A stretch of 8,722 bases of DNA from an uncultured Asticcacaulis sp. (GCA_946480525.1 CAMLLA010000163.1:1-8722); one strand, 5' to 3'; positions 1-6,634 are shown, numbered from the stretch's first letter. Notes: a model not told the origin generated them from the sequence alone. A program made the numbers and translations.

Positions 1-2
1 TG

Positions 3-758
3 GCGTTGATGGCTGCCGGACAGACACAGGCCGGATCGGTCATGGAACAGACGCGGCCGTGGCCCAAGGGTGAGGTGCCGTACCGCTTCACGCCAAAGTT
101 ACTGAAAGCGGCCGGCGCCAAGAGCAAGGATTGCACTGGCTGGCGAAAATGGCGGCAAGCTCAGGCTTATAAGGCGTGCAAGGCCATGGACGAATGGCAG
201 GTGGCGGCGGGTGTGCGCTTCTATGCCTCGACACGTCTGGATGCGATAACGATCCAGGCCAGCCGCAGCCAGACCTCGGCGACGCTCGGACGGCTGCCAG
301 CGGGCAATGTGGTGAATATCGAAGCACGTGCGTCTTACGGCTCGGTCCTGCATGAGTTTGGCCACTCGCTAGGCCTGATGCACGAGCACCAAAGGCCCGA
401 TCGCGACCGCTATATCAGTCTGTCGCCTTTCCTGGCGGACTATCTCAAGACCTGCGGCATCACGATCAATGCGGTCTGTAACGACGTCCGGCTGGCCTTT
501 CCGATCGTGAAGGTAAGGCTGTCCTCCCCCTACGATCCGTGCTCGCTCATGCACTACCTGCAGAACCAGGCGCCGCGGCATCGCAAGGACCCGCGCTGGA
601 GCCGGATTTTCACGCTGACAGGCGATGGCAAGGCGGCGCTAAGAGCCTGCCTGCCGCAGATGGCGCGCCAGCCGGAACGGTGCCGCAAGATCGGCCAGAA
701 GTGCACGGTGTCGAGAGACGATGCCGCGACCGTGCGTCGCTTCAATGTGGGTCAATAA
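3..758 (+). CDS. Astacin-type (M12A) zinc metalloprotease, probably 5'-partial
   Basis: This is a zinc-dependent endopeptidase of the astacin family, probably exported. The signature HEFGHSLGLMHEHQRPDRD begins at base 351 and supplies the three zinc histidines and the catalytic glutamate. A Met-turn with the fifth-ligand tyrosine (SLMHY) is encoded near 543-557. The N-terminal WPKGEVPYRF (from about base 60) matches the usual start of the mature astacin domain, and the end DDAATVRRFN resembles the domain's last helix. Several Cys could form disulphides. The frame is open to the left edge. The possible starts at 6 (TTG) and 9 (ATG) have no ribosome binding site and no signal peptide, so the true start and leader probably lie upstream of the window. 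The region between the zinc site and Met-turn is longer than a minimal astacin loop. Substrate is unknown. The family call is firm; the partial status is inferred. Confidence 0.9.
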   Translation, partial: ALMAAGQTQAGSVMEQTRPWPKGEVPYRFTPKLLKAAGAKSKDCTGWRKWRQAQAYKACKAMDEWQVAAGVRFYASTRLDAITIQASRSQTSATLGRLPAGNVVNIEARASYGSVLHEFGHSLGLMHEHQRPDRDRYISLSPFLADYLKTCGITINAVCNDVRLAFPIVKVRLSSPYDPCSLMHYLQNQAPRHRKDPRWSRIFTLTGDGKAALRACLPQMARQPERCRKIGQKCTVSRDDAATVRRFNVGQ

Positions 759-788
759 GCCGACTCCGCTGCCAGTCGGGGGCAGTTC

Positions 789-830
789 CACGCCAGACCT
801 GCTAAAGGCGGCCGGCGCCAAGGGACAGGA
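789..830 (+). repeat. Diverged 42-base echo of the protease 5' coding region (89-130)
   Basis: Bases 789-830 match bases 89-130 at 33 of 42 positions without gaps, at an offset of exactly 700; the central ten bases are identical. The upstream copy encodes TPKLLKAAGAKSKD in the protease frame. The downstream copy reads TPDLLKAAGAKGQE followed by TAA, in the frame one base ahead of the protease frame. It may be a remnant of a partial duplication or of a former C-terminal extension. Chance similarity in GC-rich DNA is possible but unlikely for this length. Confidence 0.55.
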
Positions 831-832
831 AT

Positions 833-868
833 AAAAGCCGCTTTTGACGATGCGGGGGCGGCTTTTTT
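833..868 (+). terminator. Intrinsic terminator after the protease gene
   Basis: A perfect 9-bp stem pairs AAAAGCCGC (833-841) with GCGGCTTTT (858-866) around a 16-base loop, and the right arm runs into six T residues (863-868). It lies about 75 bases after the protease stop and before the next plus-strand gene, which it would insulate. Confidence 0.85.
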
Positions 869-898
869 GTCACGCTCTTCTTTTGATGTTGAGCGGGG

Positions 899-952
899 TT
901 GATTTCCCCTCATAAGGTAATTTATTGGTGAAAATTAATTTTATTTTTAAAT
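899..952 (+). promoter_or_regulatory. AT-rich candidate promoter region for the lipoprotein gene
   Basis: The stretch after the terminator turns strongly AT-rich. Two weak sigma70-like pairings are visible: TTGATT (899-904) with TTTATT (921-926), and TTGGTG (925-930) with TTAAAT (947-952), both with 16-base spacers. A perfect 12-base palindrome, AAAATTAATTTT, spans 931-942 and could be an UP-like or regulator-binding element. I cannot choose between the two. Confidence 0.3.
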
Positions 953-972
953 TCTAACCATGGGGAGGTAAA

Positions 973-1389
973 ATGCCAGCGTTAAAGGTAAGCTTAGCGT
1001 TGCTTATATTTACGGCTGTCGGACTTGCTGGATGCGCGACGACAGAGGGAGGGCAGAGCCAGGTTAATTGGGTGGGCAAAAATATTGCACAAGTCGTTGA
1101 GCAATGGGGGCAACCTCAGGATAAGTCTACATTGAGCGACGGTTCTTCACTGTGGGTATTCAAAAAGGATAATACAGCCACTTTTGGCGGTAAGCCGCCT
1201 GTGCGTATGGTTCGAAAGCAGCGGACGGAAACCTATGTAGATCGAGGGGCAACCTTCTCGCGTCAGGTCGATTATGATGAACCTGAATATGACAGGGGGG
1301 CGGTACTTAACGCGGATTGTGAAGCCCACTTTATTGTCAAAGATGATGTTGTGACATCAGCCACATTTAAGGGTGATGACTGCACATGA
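973..1389 (+). CDS. Small secreted lipoprotein, function unknown
   Basis: The 138-residue product starts with a lipoprotein signal: a hydrophobic stretch ending in the lipobox LAGC, so Cys21 would be lipidated after cleavage, placing the protein in the periplasm on the inner or outer membrane. The start is supported by GGGGAGG at 962-968, four bases before ATG. The segment WVGKNIAQVVEQWGQPQ resembles the 'G-x(3-4)-V-x(3)-WG-x-P' opening of SmpA/BamE-like small lipoproteins. The C-terminus carries two Cys (116 and 137) flanking a VKDDVVTSATFKG strand pair, a likely disulphide. The gene is clearly AT-richer than its neighbours: three 60-base lines counted by hand (1081, 1141, 1321) gave 81 G+C of 180, against 82 of 120 in two catalase lines (4861, 5581). 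It stands alone, convergent with the next gene. No specific role can be given. Confidence 0.8.
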   Translation: MPALKVSLALLIFTAVGLAGCATTEGGQSQVNWVGKNIAQVVEQWGQPQDKSTLSDGSSLWVFKKDNTATFGGKPPVRMVRKQRTETYVDRGATFSRQVDYDEPEYDRGAVLNADCEAHFIVKDDVVTSATFKGDDCT

Positions 1390-1421
1390 CAGCCATGGTG
1401 CGCAGGAATATCTGAGGCAGG

Positions 1422-2378
1422 TTAAGCCGCCCAATCCGGCGCCTGACCGCGCCAGGCGATGCAATGCCTGGCGGTGAAGTCGATATCGAAGCGGCGTTCG
1501 TGCGTCGTTTCGGCCGTCACTTTGCGCGGCGCCAGGATTTTCAGCGCCTTGGCGCCCACTGCCCAGGCAGGTTTCAGTACGCCGGGCGTATGTCTGGCCG
1601 ACAGATTGATGCCTGTCATGCGGCGGACGCGGCCGTTGAAGTAATAGACGCCGTTCAGCATCACCGTCTTTGGCGTCGTGTATTCGATCGAAATCGACAC
1701 GTTCAGGTCGTCGCCATTGCACACGCGGTGCGGCGAATGGACCGGCCAGGACACGGCGTCTCCGGGCCCCAGGTCGACCTGCATGACGCCGGCTTCATAA
1801 TCACGCGCATAGGGCAGGTCGGTCAGGTTTTCCTTGAGCAGGATCGCCTCCAGCGACGCTTCCGACACATAGGGCTCATGCGGAGGATAGAGGTGGATCG
1901 TCTTGTGGCCGCGGATGTGCCACAGCATGGTCTCGGCCAGGTCGACATGGTAGAATACGCCCATATGCGGGCTCGATAGGATCAGCGCCCCATCCGATGA
2001 GGCGATGGTCAGGCCGGTGGCTTCGCGGTACTCGGTCATCAGCCGGCGGAACAGGTCGGCATAGACCGGATTGACGGTCATGACGTGGCGCGGGCTGATC
2101 CAGAAGCGGCCCTGTTTTACTGCCTCCAGCAATTGTCCGCCATCAAGGCCGCGCGCCTCGCCGGCGATCCAGCGTTCATAAGCCGGCGGATTGGGCCGCA
2201 TGGTGCAGATGGTCAGTTCGTCGTACGGGTGGCTGTCGAGGAGTTTCGCCAGGGCTTCGTCTTCGAACAGGCCGGTCTCGGCCAGGCGGTGGTTGAAGCG
2301 CGTGACTTCGTTGCGCACGCGGCGTGCGTCCTTTTCCCATTTCTGGATCAGGCTGTCCGAATTCCGGTCAAATGCCAT
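1422..2378 (-). CDS. Cupin/JmjC-like putative Fe(II)/2-oxoglutarate oxygenase
   Basis: The product (318 residues from the ATG at 2378; numbering below counts from a GTG two codons upstream at 2384) looks like a single-domain JmjC/cupin-8-like protein. The metal triad is seen as HVD (146-148) and a distal His in WPVHSPHRV (216 or, by comparison with the usual GD-x-P-x-H-x-V pattern, 219). GHKTIHLYPP (159-168) supplies the lysine that commonly binds 2-oxoglutarate. The N-terminal 100 residues are helical and charged with no signal peptide, so it is cytoplasmic. Such proteins hydroxylate proteins or small molecules; the substrate cannot be read from sequence. A GGGG tract lies 8-10 bases before the ATG, which favours it over the GTG, but the choice is not firm. 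It is monocistronic, convergent with the lipoprotein gene (32-base gap). Confidence 0.75.
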   Translation of the reverse strand: MAFDRNSDSLIQKWEKDARRVRNEVTRFNHRLAETGLFEDEALAKLLDSHPYDELTICTMRPNPPAYERWIAGEARGLDGGQLLEAVKQGRFWISPRHVMTVNPVYADLFRRLMTEYREATGLTIASSDGALILSSPHMGVFYHVDLAETMLWHIRGHKTIHLYPPHEPYVSEASLEAILLKENLTDLPYARDYEAGVMQVDLGPGDAVSWPVHSPHRVCNGDDLNVSISIEYTTPKTVMLNGVYYFNGRVRRMTGINLSARHTPGVLKPAWAVGAKALKILAPRKVTAETTHERRFDIDFTARHCIAWRGQAPDWAA

Positions 2379-2411
2379 GGCCACGCGCCCCGCTGCCTCT
2401 GTGAACGCCTG

Positions 2412-2440
2412 ATCCTACAAGAAGCATGCCGCTGAAACAA
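2412..2440 (-). promoter_or_regulatory. Candidate sigma70-type promoter for the JmjC-like gene
   Basis: On the minus strand TTGTTT (2440-2435) and TAGGAT (2417-2412) are separated by exactly 17 bases, with the gene start about 33 bases downstream of the -10. A 10-base perfect palindrome, ACAAATTTGT (2437-2446), overlaps the -35 and could be a regulator site. Confidence 0.4.
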
Positions 2441-2531
2441 ATTTGTGAATTGACCGAACAGGCGGTGCCGGAACAAATGCAAAACAACATCCTGCGCAGA
2501 ACGTCGCAACCCTGTTTCCCGGAGTTCCGAC

Positions 2532-2771
2532 GTGACGCGTACGCGCGCCGGCAAAATGTTTGCCGATAAATTATTTGATTGTTGCTGGGTTGAGCTGGAT
2601 GGTTTCCAGCGGCCGCAACTGGTGGTCCAGATGCGCATGAAGCCGCCGGTCTTTGCCATCGGTCCCGGTCTATATGACGAACGGGGCAGGGCCATGCCAA
2701 CACACCCGGACGCGCCGTGTGTGCTGGTCATCTACAACACGACGATTTCGCCGCGCCGGATGTTAGCCTGA
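2532..2771 (+). CDS. Small hypothetical protein (79 aa)
   Basis: I do not recognise this protein. It begins with GTG at 2532, with GGAG at 2520-2523 in a usable position, and ends with TGA at 2771. No signal peptide or membrane segment is visible. The middle, WVELDGFQRPQLVVQMRMKP, and the C-terminal VLVIYNTTISP alternate hydrophobic and polar residues like beta strands. From about codon 20 onward codons favour G or C at the third position as in the neighbouring real genes; the first 20 codons are AT-richer. The last nine bases overlap, tail to tail, the stop of the exported-protein gene on the other strand. An ATG at 2556 is a possible alternative start but lacks a ribosome binding site. It could be spurious; the codon pattern and the otherwise empty 380-base gap are the main support. 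Confidence 0.5.
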   Translation: MTRTRAGKMFADKLFDCCWVELDGFQRPQLVVQMRMKPPVFAIGPGLYDERGRAMPTHPDAPCVLVIYNTTISPRRMLA

Positions 2772-3200
2772 GCGGTAGGCGCGTGCGGGCCCGGAAGTGT
2801 TGGCGCGCGCCATTGCGCACGCGTCATTTGCCAGACTGCTGCTAACCTCCTTCATCTGGGTGTCGTCCACCCGGGCGAACAAATTCCGCGCGTGACGAAA
2901 CGACACACAGGCGCTGCCGTATTGGCCGGCCGCGTAGGCGTCGTTGCCGCGCCGGAATTGCCGCTCGGCTTCGTCGGACGACCGTGCCGAACGGGTGTTG
3001 CCGCTATGGCTCATGGTATAGCGGATATAACCGCCTTCGCGATCGGCGCCCGTTGTGTCGCGACGGGTCGAAAATCCTGTATTGGCCCTGTCGTCATGAC
3101 GGCGCTGATCAGCCATGGAATTCTGCGCGCTGACGGACGCGGGTGTGACCGCCGTCGCGGCGAAAACCGAAATCATGAGTGCTTTTGCCAGTATCGTCAT
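2763..3200 (-). CDS. Exported small protein with conserved Cys pair (paralog B)
   Basis: The 145-residue product has a Sec signal peptide (basic MTILAK, hydrophobic core, likely cleavage after ASVSA near residue 25), so it is periplasmic or secreted. The mature N-terminal part is polar and probably disordered. Residues 84-129 form a helical hairpin-like unit, RGNDAYAAGQYGSACVSFR onward, with Cys98 and Cys128. This unit aligns without gaps to the upstream neighbour's residues 65-110 (16 identities in 46), including both Cys. The A-x-x-G-x-x-x-x-A-C-x-x-F pattern is reminiscent of one TPR repeat, but a single repeat does not establish that family. The start is ATG at 3200 behind an AAGGGAA-type Shine-Dalgarno; the 32-base gap to the upstream gene suggests a two-gene operon. 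Function unknown. Confidence 0.75.
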   Translation of the reverse strand: MTILAKALMISVFAATAVTPASVSAQNSMADQRRHDDRANTGFSTRRDTTGADREGGYIRYTMSHSGNTRSARSSDEAERQFRRGNDAYAAGQYGSACVSFRHARNLFARVDDTQMKEVSSSLANDACAMARANTSGPARAYRSG

Positions 3201-3232
3201 CTGCGTTTCCCTTTCTTGTGCTTCGGGACCGC

Positions 3233-3583
3233 TTAGTTTTGCGTTTCAGGTTTCGCGCAGGTTTCGGCGACCAACTCCGCGCTCCACTCCCGTTCCCGGA
3301 CACTGTGGGCGGCGCGGAAATGCCGTTCGGCGCGCCGGAAATGCTTGCAGGCTTTGGTCAGTTGTCCATTGTCCCGGGCCTCTAGCCCACGCGACATCTG
3401 GTCCAGGCCGGATCCATAGGCGCGTTTTTCCGCAGGAGGTATATCGAAGGCGCGCGTGCCGCTCGTCGCGTTGGCCACCGATTCGATGTAGCGGTAGGAG
3501 GGTTGCATTTGCGCAGCCGCGATCGTCGGCAGGGCCGCGATGGTCACAATGGTCATCGTAAGAATTGTCTTGAACCGGGTCAT
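3233..3583 (-). CDS. Exported small protein with conserved Cys pair (paralog A)
   Basis: I chose the ATG at 3583 because it directly precedes a good signal peptide (MTRFKTILTMTIV then a hydrophobic core, likely cleavage after IAAA near residue 24) and has an AGGGGAT ribosome site 6-7 bases upstream; a longer frame from 3625 would bury the signal. The product is 116 residues. Residues 65-110 form the helical unit shared with the next gene, with Cys79 and Cys109 exactly 30 apart, as in the paralog (98 and 128). The preceding YRYIES...SGTR also echoes GGYIRY...SGNTR in the paralog. It is the first gene of the probable two-gene operon, with a candidate promoter about 100 bases upstream. A single TPR-like hairpin stapled by a disulphide is a reasonable structural guess. 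Function unknown. Confidence 0.78.
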   Translation of the reverse strand: MTRFKTILTMTIVTIAALPTIAAAQMQPSYRYIESVANATSGTRAFDIPPAEKRAYGSGLDQMSRGLEARDNGQLTKACKHFRRAERHFRAAHSVREREWSAELVAETCAKPETQN

Positions 3584-3682
3584 AGTCGATCCCCTGCCTT
3601 CGAAGGCTCTTGGCCGGTTCGCCATGACTACGCGGCAGCGGGGGCTTTACTGATCTCTTCCCGCACTTCCGGCAACGGTGTG

Positions 3683-3710
3683 AAGGTATCGTGTTACGTG
3701 TATATGTCAA
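3683..3710 (-). promoter_or_regulatory. Candidate promoter for the paralog A-B operon
   Basis: On the minus strand a perfect -35, TTGACA (3710-3705), is followed after 16 bases by TACCTT (3688-3683), a weak -10. The transcript would start near 3676 and carry a leader of roughly 90 bases before the ATG at 3583. The -35 is convincing; the -10 is not. Confidence 0.4.
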
Positions 3711-3747
3711 TCGTTTCGTGCGCCACATCGCGCGCCTTCGCGCAACA

Positions 3748-3784
3748 GAGCATGATGCGTTTAGATTAAATCGCCATCATGCTC
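3748..3784. repeat. Palindromic intergenic repeat, module 1
   Basis: A perfect 10-base inverted repeat pairs GAGCATGATG (3748-3757) with CATCATGCTC (3775-3784) around a 17-base spacer containing TTTAGATTAAATC. From memory, AGCATGATG-type palindromes like this occur as dispersed intergenic elements in many alphaproteobacteria. No T tract follows, so it is not an obvious terminator. Confidence 0.6.
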
Positions 3785-3800
3785 TCATTGTTTGTTGGTC

Positions 3801-3844
3801 GCGATATCTAGCTGAAAACCGCTACACACTTTTCAGCATATCGC
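3801..3844. repeat. Palindromic intergenic repeat, module 2
   Basis: Two stacked perfect arms form one long hairpin. GCGATAT (3801-3807) pairs with ATATCGC (3838-3844), and GCTGAAAA (3811-3818) with TTTTCAGC (3830-3837). The only interruption is a three-base bulge (CTA, 3808-3810), and the loop is 11 bases. The GAAAACCG...ACACTTTTC core resembles a dispersed alphaproteobacterial repeat that I recall from rhizobial genomes. It starts 16 bases after module 1, so the two probably form one composite element. Confidence 0.6.
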
Positions 3845-4059
3845 TTTAACGTTCAACGTCTTCTGAGCGCTTCGGGTGAGCCGACACGCTGCCGCTCTTG
3901 TTGCTTTTGGCGAGATATTCCGGATTGTCCCGTCAGGACGCGATACCGAAGCGTCGGCCGCAGGCGGTATGATCTTCTTACGCCGGCTTGCCGCGTTCTT
4001 ATTGCAGACTTATGCGCCACACTTCCATGGTTCATGCCGCAGAGCAGGAGCGCGCCCCC
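3845..4059 (+). other. Leader region of the catalase gene
   Basis: This 215-base stretch has no credible gene. Open frames here are short and lack start signals. I see no convincing promoter, EcfG-type site or OxyR-type site by eye; TTGCCG (3988) with TTATGC (4010) at 16 bases is only a weak possibility. CAGGAG at 4045-4050 is the ribosome site of the catalase. Confidence 0.4.
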
Positions 4060-6147
4060 ATGGACAAGACATTCGACACCAAGACTGGCAATGGCGGAGA
4101 GACCCACCAGCGCGTGCCTGAAAATGGCCCGCACACCCACGAAGGCCATCTGACCACGAACCAGGGCATCCGCGTTTCCGACAACCAGAACAGCCTGAAG
4201 TCAGGCGCTCGCGGTCCGACCCTTCTCGAAGACTTCGTGCTGCGGGAAAAGATTTTCCATTTCGACCACGAGCGTATCCCCGAACGCATCGTCCACGCAC
4301 GAGGATCGGCGGCGCACGGCTTCTTTGAGTGCACGGCGCCCTTGTCCGATGTAACCACCGCCGACCTGTTTCAGCGCGCCGGCGATCGTGTTCCGGTCTT
4401 CGTGCGTTTCTCAACGGTGGCTGGTGGCGCCGGCAGTGTCGACACGCCGCGTGACGTTCGAGGCTTTGCCGTGAAGTTTTATACCAACGAAGGCAACTGG
4501 GACCTGGTCGGCAACAATATCCCGGTCTTCTTCATCCAGGATGCGATGAAGTTTCCCGACCTGGTGCACAGCGTGAAGATGGAGGCCGACAAGGGCTATC
4601 CTCAGGCGGCTTCGGCCCACGACACCTTCTGGGACTTTGCGTCGCTGATGCCCGAAACGACGCACATGCTGATGTGGGCCATGTCGGACCGGACGATTCC
4701 GCGCAGTTTCCGCACCATCGAAGGTTTCGGCGTTCATACCTTCCGGTTCGTGAATGCGCAGGGCAGGTCGACCTTCGTCAAGTTCCACTGGAAGCCGAAG
4801 CTTGGCCTGCAATCGACCGTATGGGACGAGGCCATGAAGCTCCAGGCCGCCGACAACGACTATCATCGCCGCGATCTGTTCGAGGCCATCGACACGGGCA
4901 ACTTCCCGGAATGGGAGCTGGGCGTCCAGCTGTTCGACCAGGCCCTGGCCGACAGCCTGCCTTACGATGTGCTCGACGCCACCAAGATCATCCCCGAGGA
5001 GGTGGTGCCGGTAAAAATCGTCGGACGGATGGTGCTCGATCGTAACCCGGACAATTTCTTCGCCGAAACCGAGCAGGTCGCCTATTGCCCGGCAAACATC
5101 GTACCCGGCATCGATTTCAGCAATGACCCGCTGTTGCAGGGACGGCTCTTCTCCTATCTCGACACGCAACTGAAGCGGCTGGGCAGCACCAATTTCCATC
5201 AGTTGCCGATCAATGCACCGAAGTGTCCGTTCCAGAACTTCCAGCGCGACGGCCATATGCAGATGATGGTCCCCAAGGGCCGCGCCAATTACGAACCCAA
5301 CAGCCTGGCGGAGGCCGGAGAACCTGGCGGGCCGCGCGAGTGCCCGGTAACCGGCTTCAGGACCTTCGCCGGACAGAACAGTCAGGACGAGCAGGGCGAC
5401 AAGCTGCGCGTCAGGCCCGAGCTTTTTGCCGACCACTATTCGCAGGCGCGGTTGTTCTGGCTGTCGCAAACCGATAACGAACGCGCCCACATCGCCTCGG
5501 CCTTTGTCTTCGAACTGTCGAAGGTGGGTGTCGCGCACGTGCCGCCGCGCATGATCGCCAACCTGCGCAATGTCGACGAAGACCTGGCGGCGCGGGTGGC
5601 AGACGGGCTGGGCCTGCCGCTGCCCGATAAGTCGCCTGCGGCGCGGGAACGGGTGGAACTGCCGCCGTCCGACGCATTGTCGATCCAGAAGAATATGACG
5701 CCGTCGCTCAAGGGCCGTCAGGTCGGCATCCTGATCTGCAAGGACACGGACGCAGCGGCCTTCGCCAAGCTGAAGGCCGACATTACGGCGGCTGGCGGCA
5801 AACCTGTGGTGGTCGGCGTCCAGCTTCACGGTATCCCGTTGTCGGACGGCACCAAGGCCGATGCAGACGCCCAGCTGTTCGGCGCGCCTTCGCAGATCTT
5901 CGATGCCGTCTTCGTCTTGTTGTCGGAAGCGGGGATGCAGCGGCACCTGAAGGAAGCTGCCTCGATCCAGTGGGTCATGGACGCCTTCGGTCACCTTAAG
6001 GCGATCGGTCACACCGAGGCCAGCCACCCTCTGCTGGCCAAGGCCGGTGTCGAACATGACGCCGGTGTCGTCCTTCAGGACAGGTTTATCGAAGCGGCTG
6101 GACGGCGGTTCTTTGACCGTGAGCCGAAGGTGCGCATGCTGGCCTAG
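4060..6147 (+). CDS. katE: Large-subunit (clade II, HPII-type) heme catalase
   Basis: This enzyme converts hydrogen peroxide to water and oxygen in the cytoplasm. The ATG at 4060, nine bases after CAGGAG, gives 695 residues, the size of clade II catalases; in-frame ATGs further up lack ribosome sites. Catalytic His79 (VHARGSAAH), Asn152 ([12 protein letters not shown]) and the heme-ligand Tyr366 in RLFSY (with Arg362) are all present. The C-terminal part from about residue 550, starting [12 protein letters not shown], is the extra flavodoxin-like domain typical of the large-subunit class. At the position of E. coli HPII His392, which crosslinks to the heme Tyr, this protein has Cys343 (AYCPAN), 23 residues before the Tyr. 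That matches the Cys-Tyr link known from Neurospora CAT-1. The gene is monocistronic and faces no obvious regulator. Assignment is very firm; the gene symbol follows the family. Confidence 0.97.
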   Translation: MDKTFDTKTGNGGETHQRVPENGPHTHEGHLTTNQGIRVSDNQNSLKSGARGPTLLEDFVLREKIFHFDHERIPERIVHARGSAAHGFFECTAPLSDVTTADLFQRAGDRVPVFVRFSTVAGGAGSVDTPRDVRGFAVKFYTNEGNWDLVGNNIPVFFIQDAMKFPDLVHSVKMEADKGYPQAASAHDTFWDFASLMPETTHMLMWAMSDRTIPRSFRTIEGFGVHTFRFVNAQGRSTFVKFHWKPKLGLQSTVWDEAMKLQAADNDYHRRDLFEAIDTGNFPEWELGVQLFDQALADSLPYDVLDATKIIPEEVVPVKIVGRMVLDRNPDNFFAETEQVAYCPANIVPGIDFSNDPLLQGRLFSYLDTQLKRLGSTNFHQLPINAPKCPFQNFQRDGHMQMMVPKGRANYEPNSLAEAGEPGGPRECPVTGFRTFAGQNSQDEQGDKLRVRPELFADHYSQARLFWLSQTDNERAHIASAFVFELSKVGVAHVPPRMIANLRNVDEDLAARVADGLGLPLPDKSPAARERVELPPSDALSIQKNMTPSLKGRQVGILICKDTDAAAFAKLKADITAAGGKPVVVGVQLHGIPLSDGTKADADAQLFGAPSQIFDAVFVLLSEAGMQRHLKEAASIQWVMDAFGHLKAIGHTEASHPLLAKAGVEHDAGVVLQDRFIEAAGRRFFDREPKVRMLA

Positions 6148-6151
6148 GGGG

Positions 6152-6178
6152 CGGCCGCGCCGTGAATTTGCGCGGCTG
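6152..6178. terminator. GC-rich stem-loop just after the catalase stop
   Basis: GCCGCGC (6154-6160) pairs perfectly with GCGCGGC (6170-6176) around a nine-base loop; one G-T wobble and one C-G pair extend the stem to nine. It starts five bases after the stop codon. No T tract follows, so it may be a weak terminator or an mRNA 3'-end stabiliser rather than a full intrinsic terminator. Confidence 0.4.
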
Positions 6179-6190
6179 ATGGCAACTCAT

Positions 6191-6234
6191 GCAAAATACA
6201 CCGGTGGCGCTGGCGCGCGCCGGTGACATTTTGC
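6191..6234. terminator. Long near-symmetric hairpin between catalase and arsR operon
   Basis: GCAAAAT (6191-6197) pairs with ATTTTGC (6228-6234) and CACCGG (6199-6204) with CCGGTG (6220-6225); only an A against AC internal loop interrupts the stem. Each arm's outer part is AT-rich, so the hairpin has a short U-rich 3' flank when read in either direction, which fits a bidirectional terminator. It is also only about 60 bases before the arsR start and could be regulatory. Confidence 0.5.
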
Positions 6235-6259
6235 GTCCGATGCAGGTATGCGGGCCATA

Positions 6260-6293
6260 ATTAGTGTTAACTAATATATTAGTGAGTGCTAAT
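6260..6293. promoter_or_regulatory. Twin palindromic operator, probable autoregulatory site of the ArsR protein
   Basis: Two 16-base sites share ATTAGTG-N4-CTAAT: 6260-6275 (N4 = TTAA) and 6278-6293 (N4 = AGTG). Each has perfect ATTAG/CTAAT arms, and their centres are 18 bases apart, on nearly the same DNA face. They end two bases before the ATG at 6296 and overlap any plausible -10 (TAATAT 6272-6277 or CATAAT 6256-6261). A dimeric winged-helix repressor bound here would block transcription start; ArsR-family autoregulation from such sites is established for the family. Confidence 0.7.
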
Positions 6294-6295
6294 GC

Positions 6296-6634
6296 ATGTT
6301 CATGATCGAAGCCGCCCCCATAGATAAGGTCCTGCGCGCCCTTGCCGACCCGACCCGCCGGGCGGTGTTCCAACGCGTCGTCTCGACCGATGAGATTACC
6401 GTTGCGGACCTGACCCACGGCAGCGGGGTCACGCAAGGGGCGATCTCCCAACACCTGAAAGCGCTGAAACTGGCCGGACTGGTCGCCGAGCGCCCAGAAG
6501 GCCGTAAGGTCTATTACCGCGCCGAACCCGAAGGGCTGGTGCCGCTGGCCGACTGGATGAACCATTACAGCGTCTTCTGGAAAGACCGCTTCAGCAATCT
6601 CCGCGAACTTTTGAAGGACATCGACCATGACTGA
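6296..6634 (+). CDS. ArsR-family winged-helix transcriptional regulator
   Basis: A 112-residue dimeric repressor type. LADPTRR (16-22) is the typical first-helix motif, the recognition helix lies around 44-60 (GVTQGAISQHLKALKLAGL), and the wing is at 62-75 (RPEGRKVYYR). The ELCVCDL metal-binding motif of classic metal sensors is absent and there are no cysteines, so it is not a thiol-based metal sensor of the ArsR/SmtB kind. It belongs with the ArsR proteins that pair with SRPBCC proteins, whose ligands are mostly unknown. The start is ATG at 6296 or the in-frame ATG at 6302; neither has a strong Shine-Dalgarno, consistent with a short leader. Its end overlaps the next gene by eight bases. 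The twin operator upstream suggests it represses its own operon. Confidence 0.92.
   Translation: MFMIEAAPIDKVLRALADPTRRAVFQRVVSTDEITVADLTHGSGVTQGAISQHLKALKLAGLVAERPEGRKVYYRAEPEGLVPLADWMNHYSVFWKDRFSNLRELLKDIDHD

Noticed and set aside
1464..1979. 171-codon open frame on plus
   Set aside because: Antisense to the JmjC-like gene, with no domain or ribosome site.
3845..4059. OxyR or EcfG-type promoter for the catalase
   Set aside because: I looked for GGAAC-N16/17-CGTT and for OxyR-like spaced palindromes and saw none good enough to report.
4411..6057. 548-codon open frame on minus
   Set aside because: It is antisense to the firmly identified catalase, lacks recognisable domains and a start signal, and follows from high-GC codon bias.
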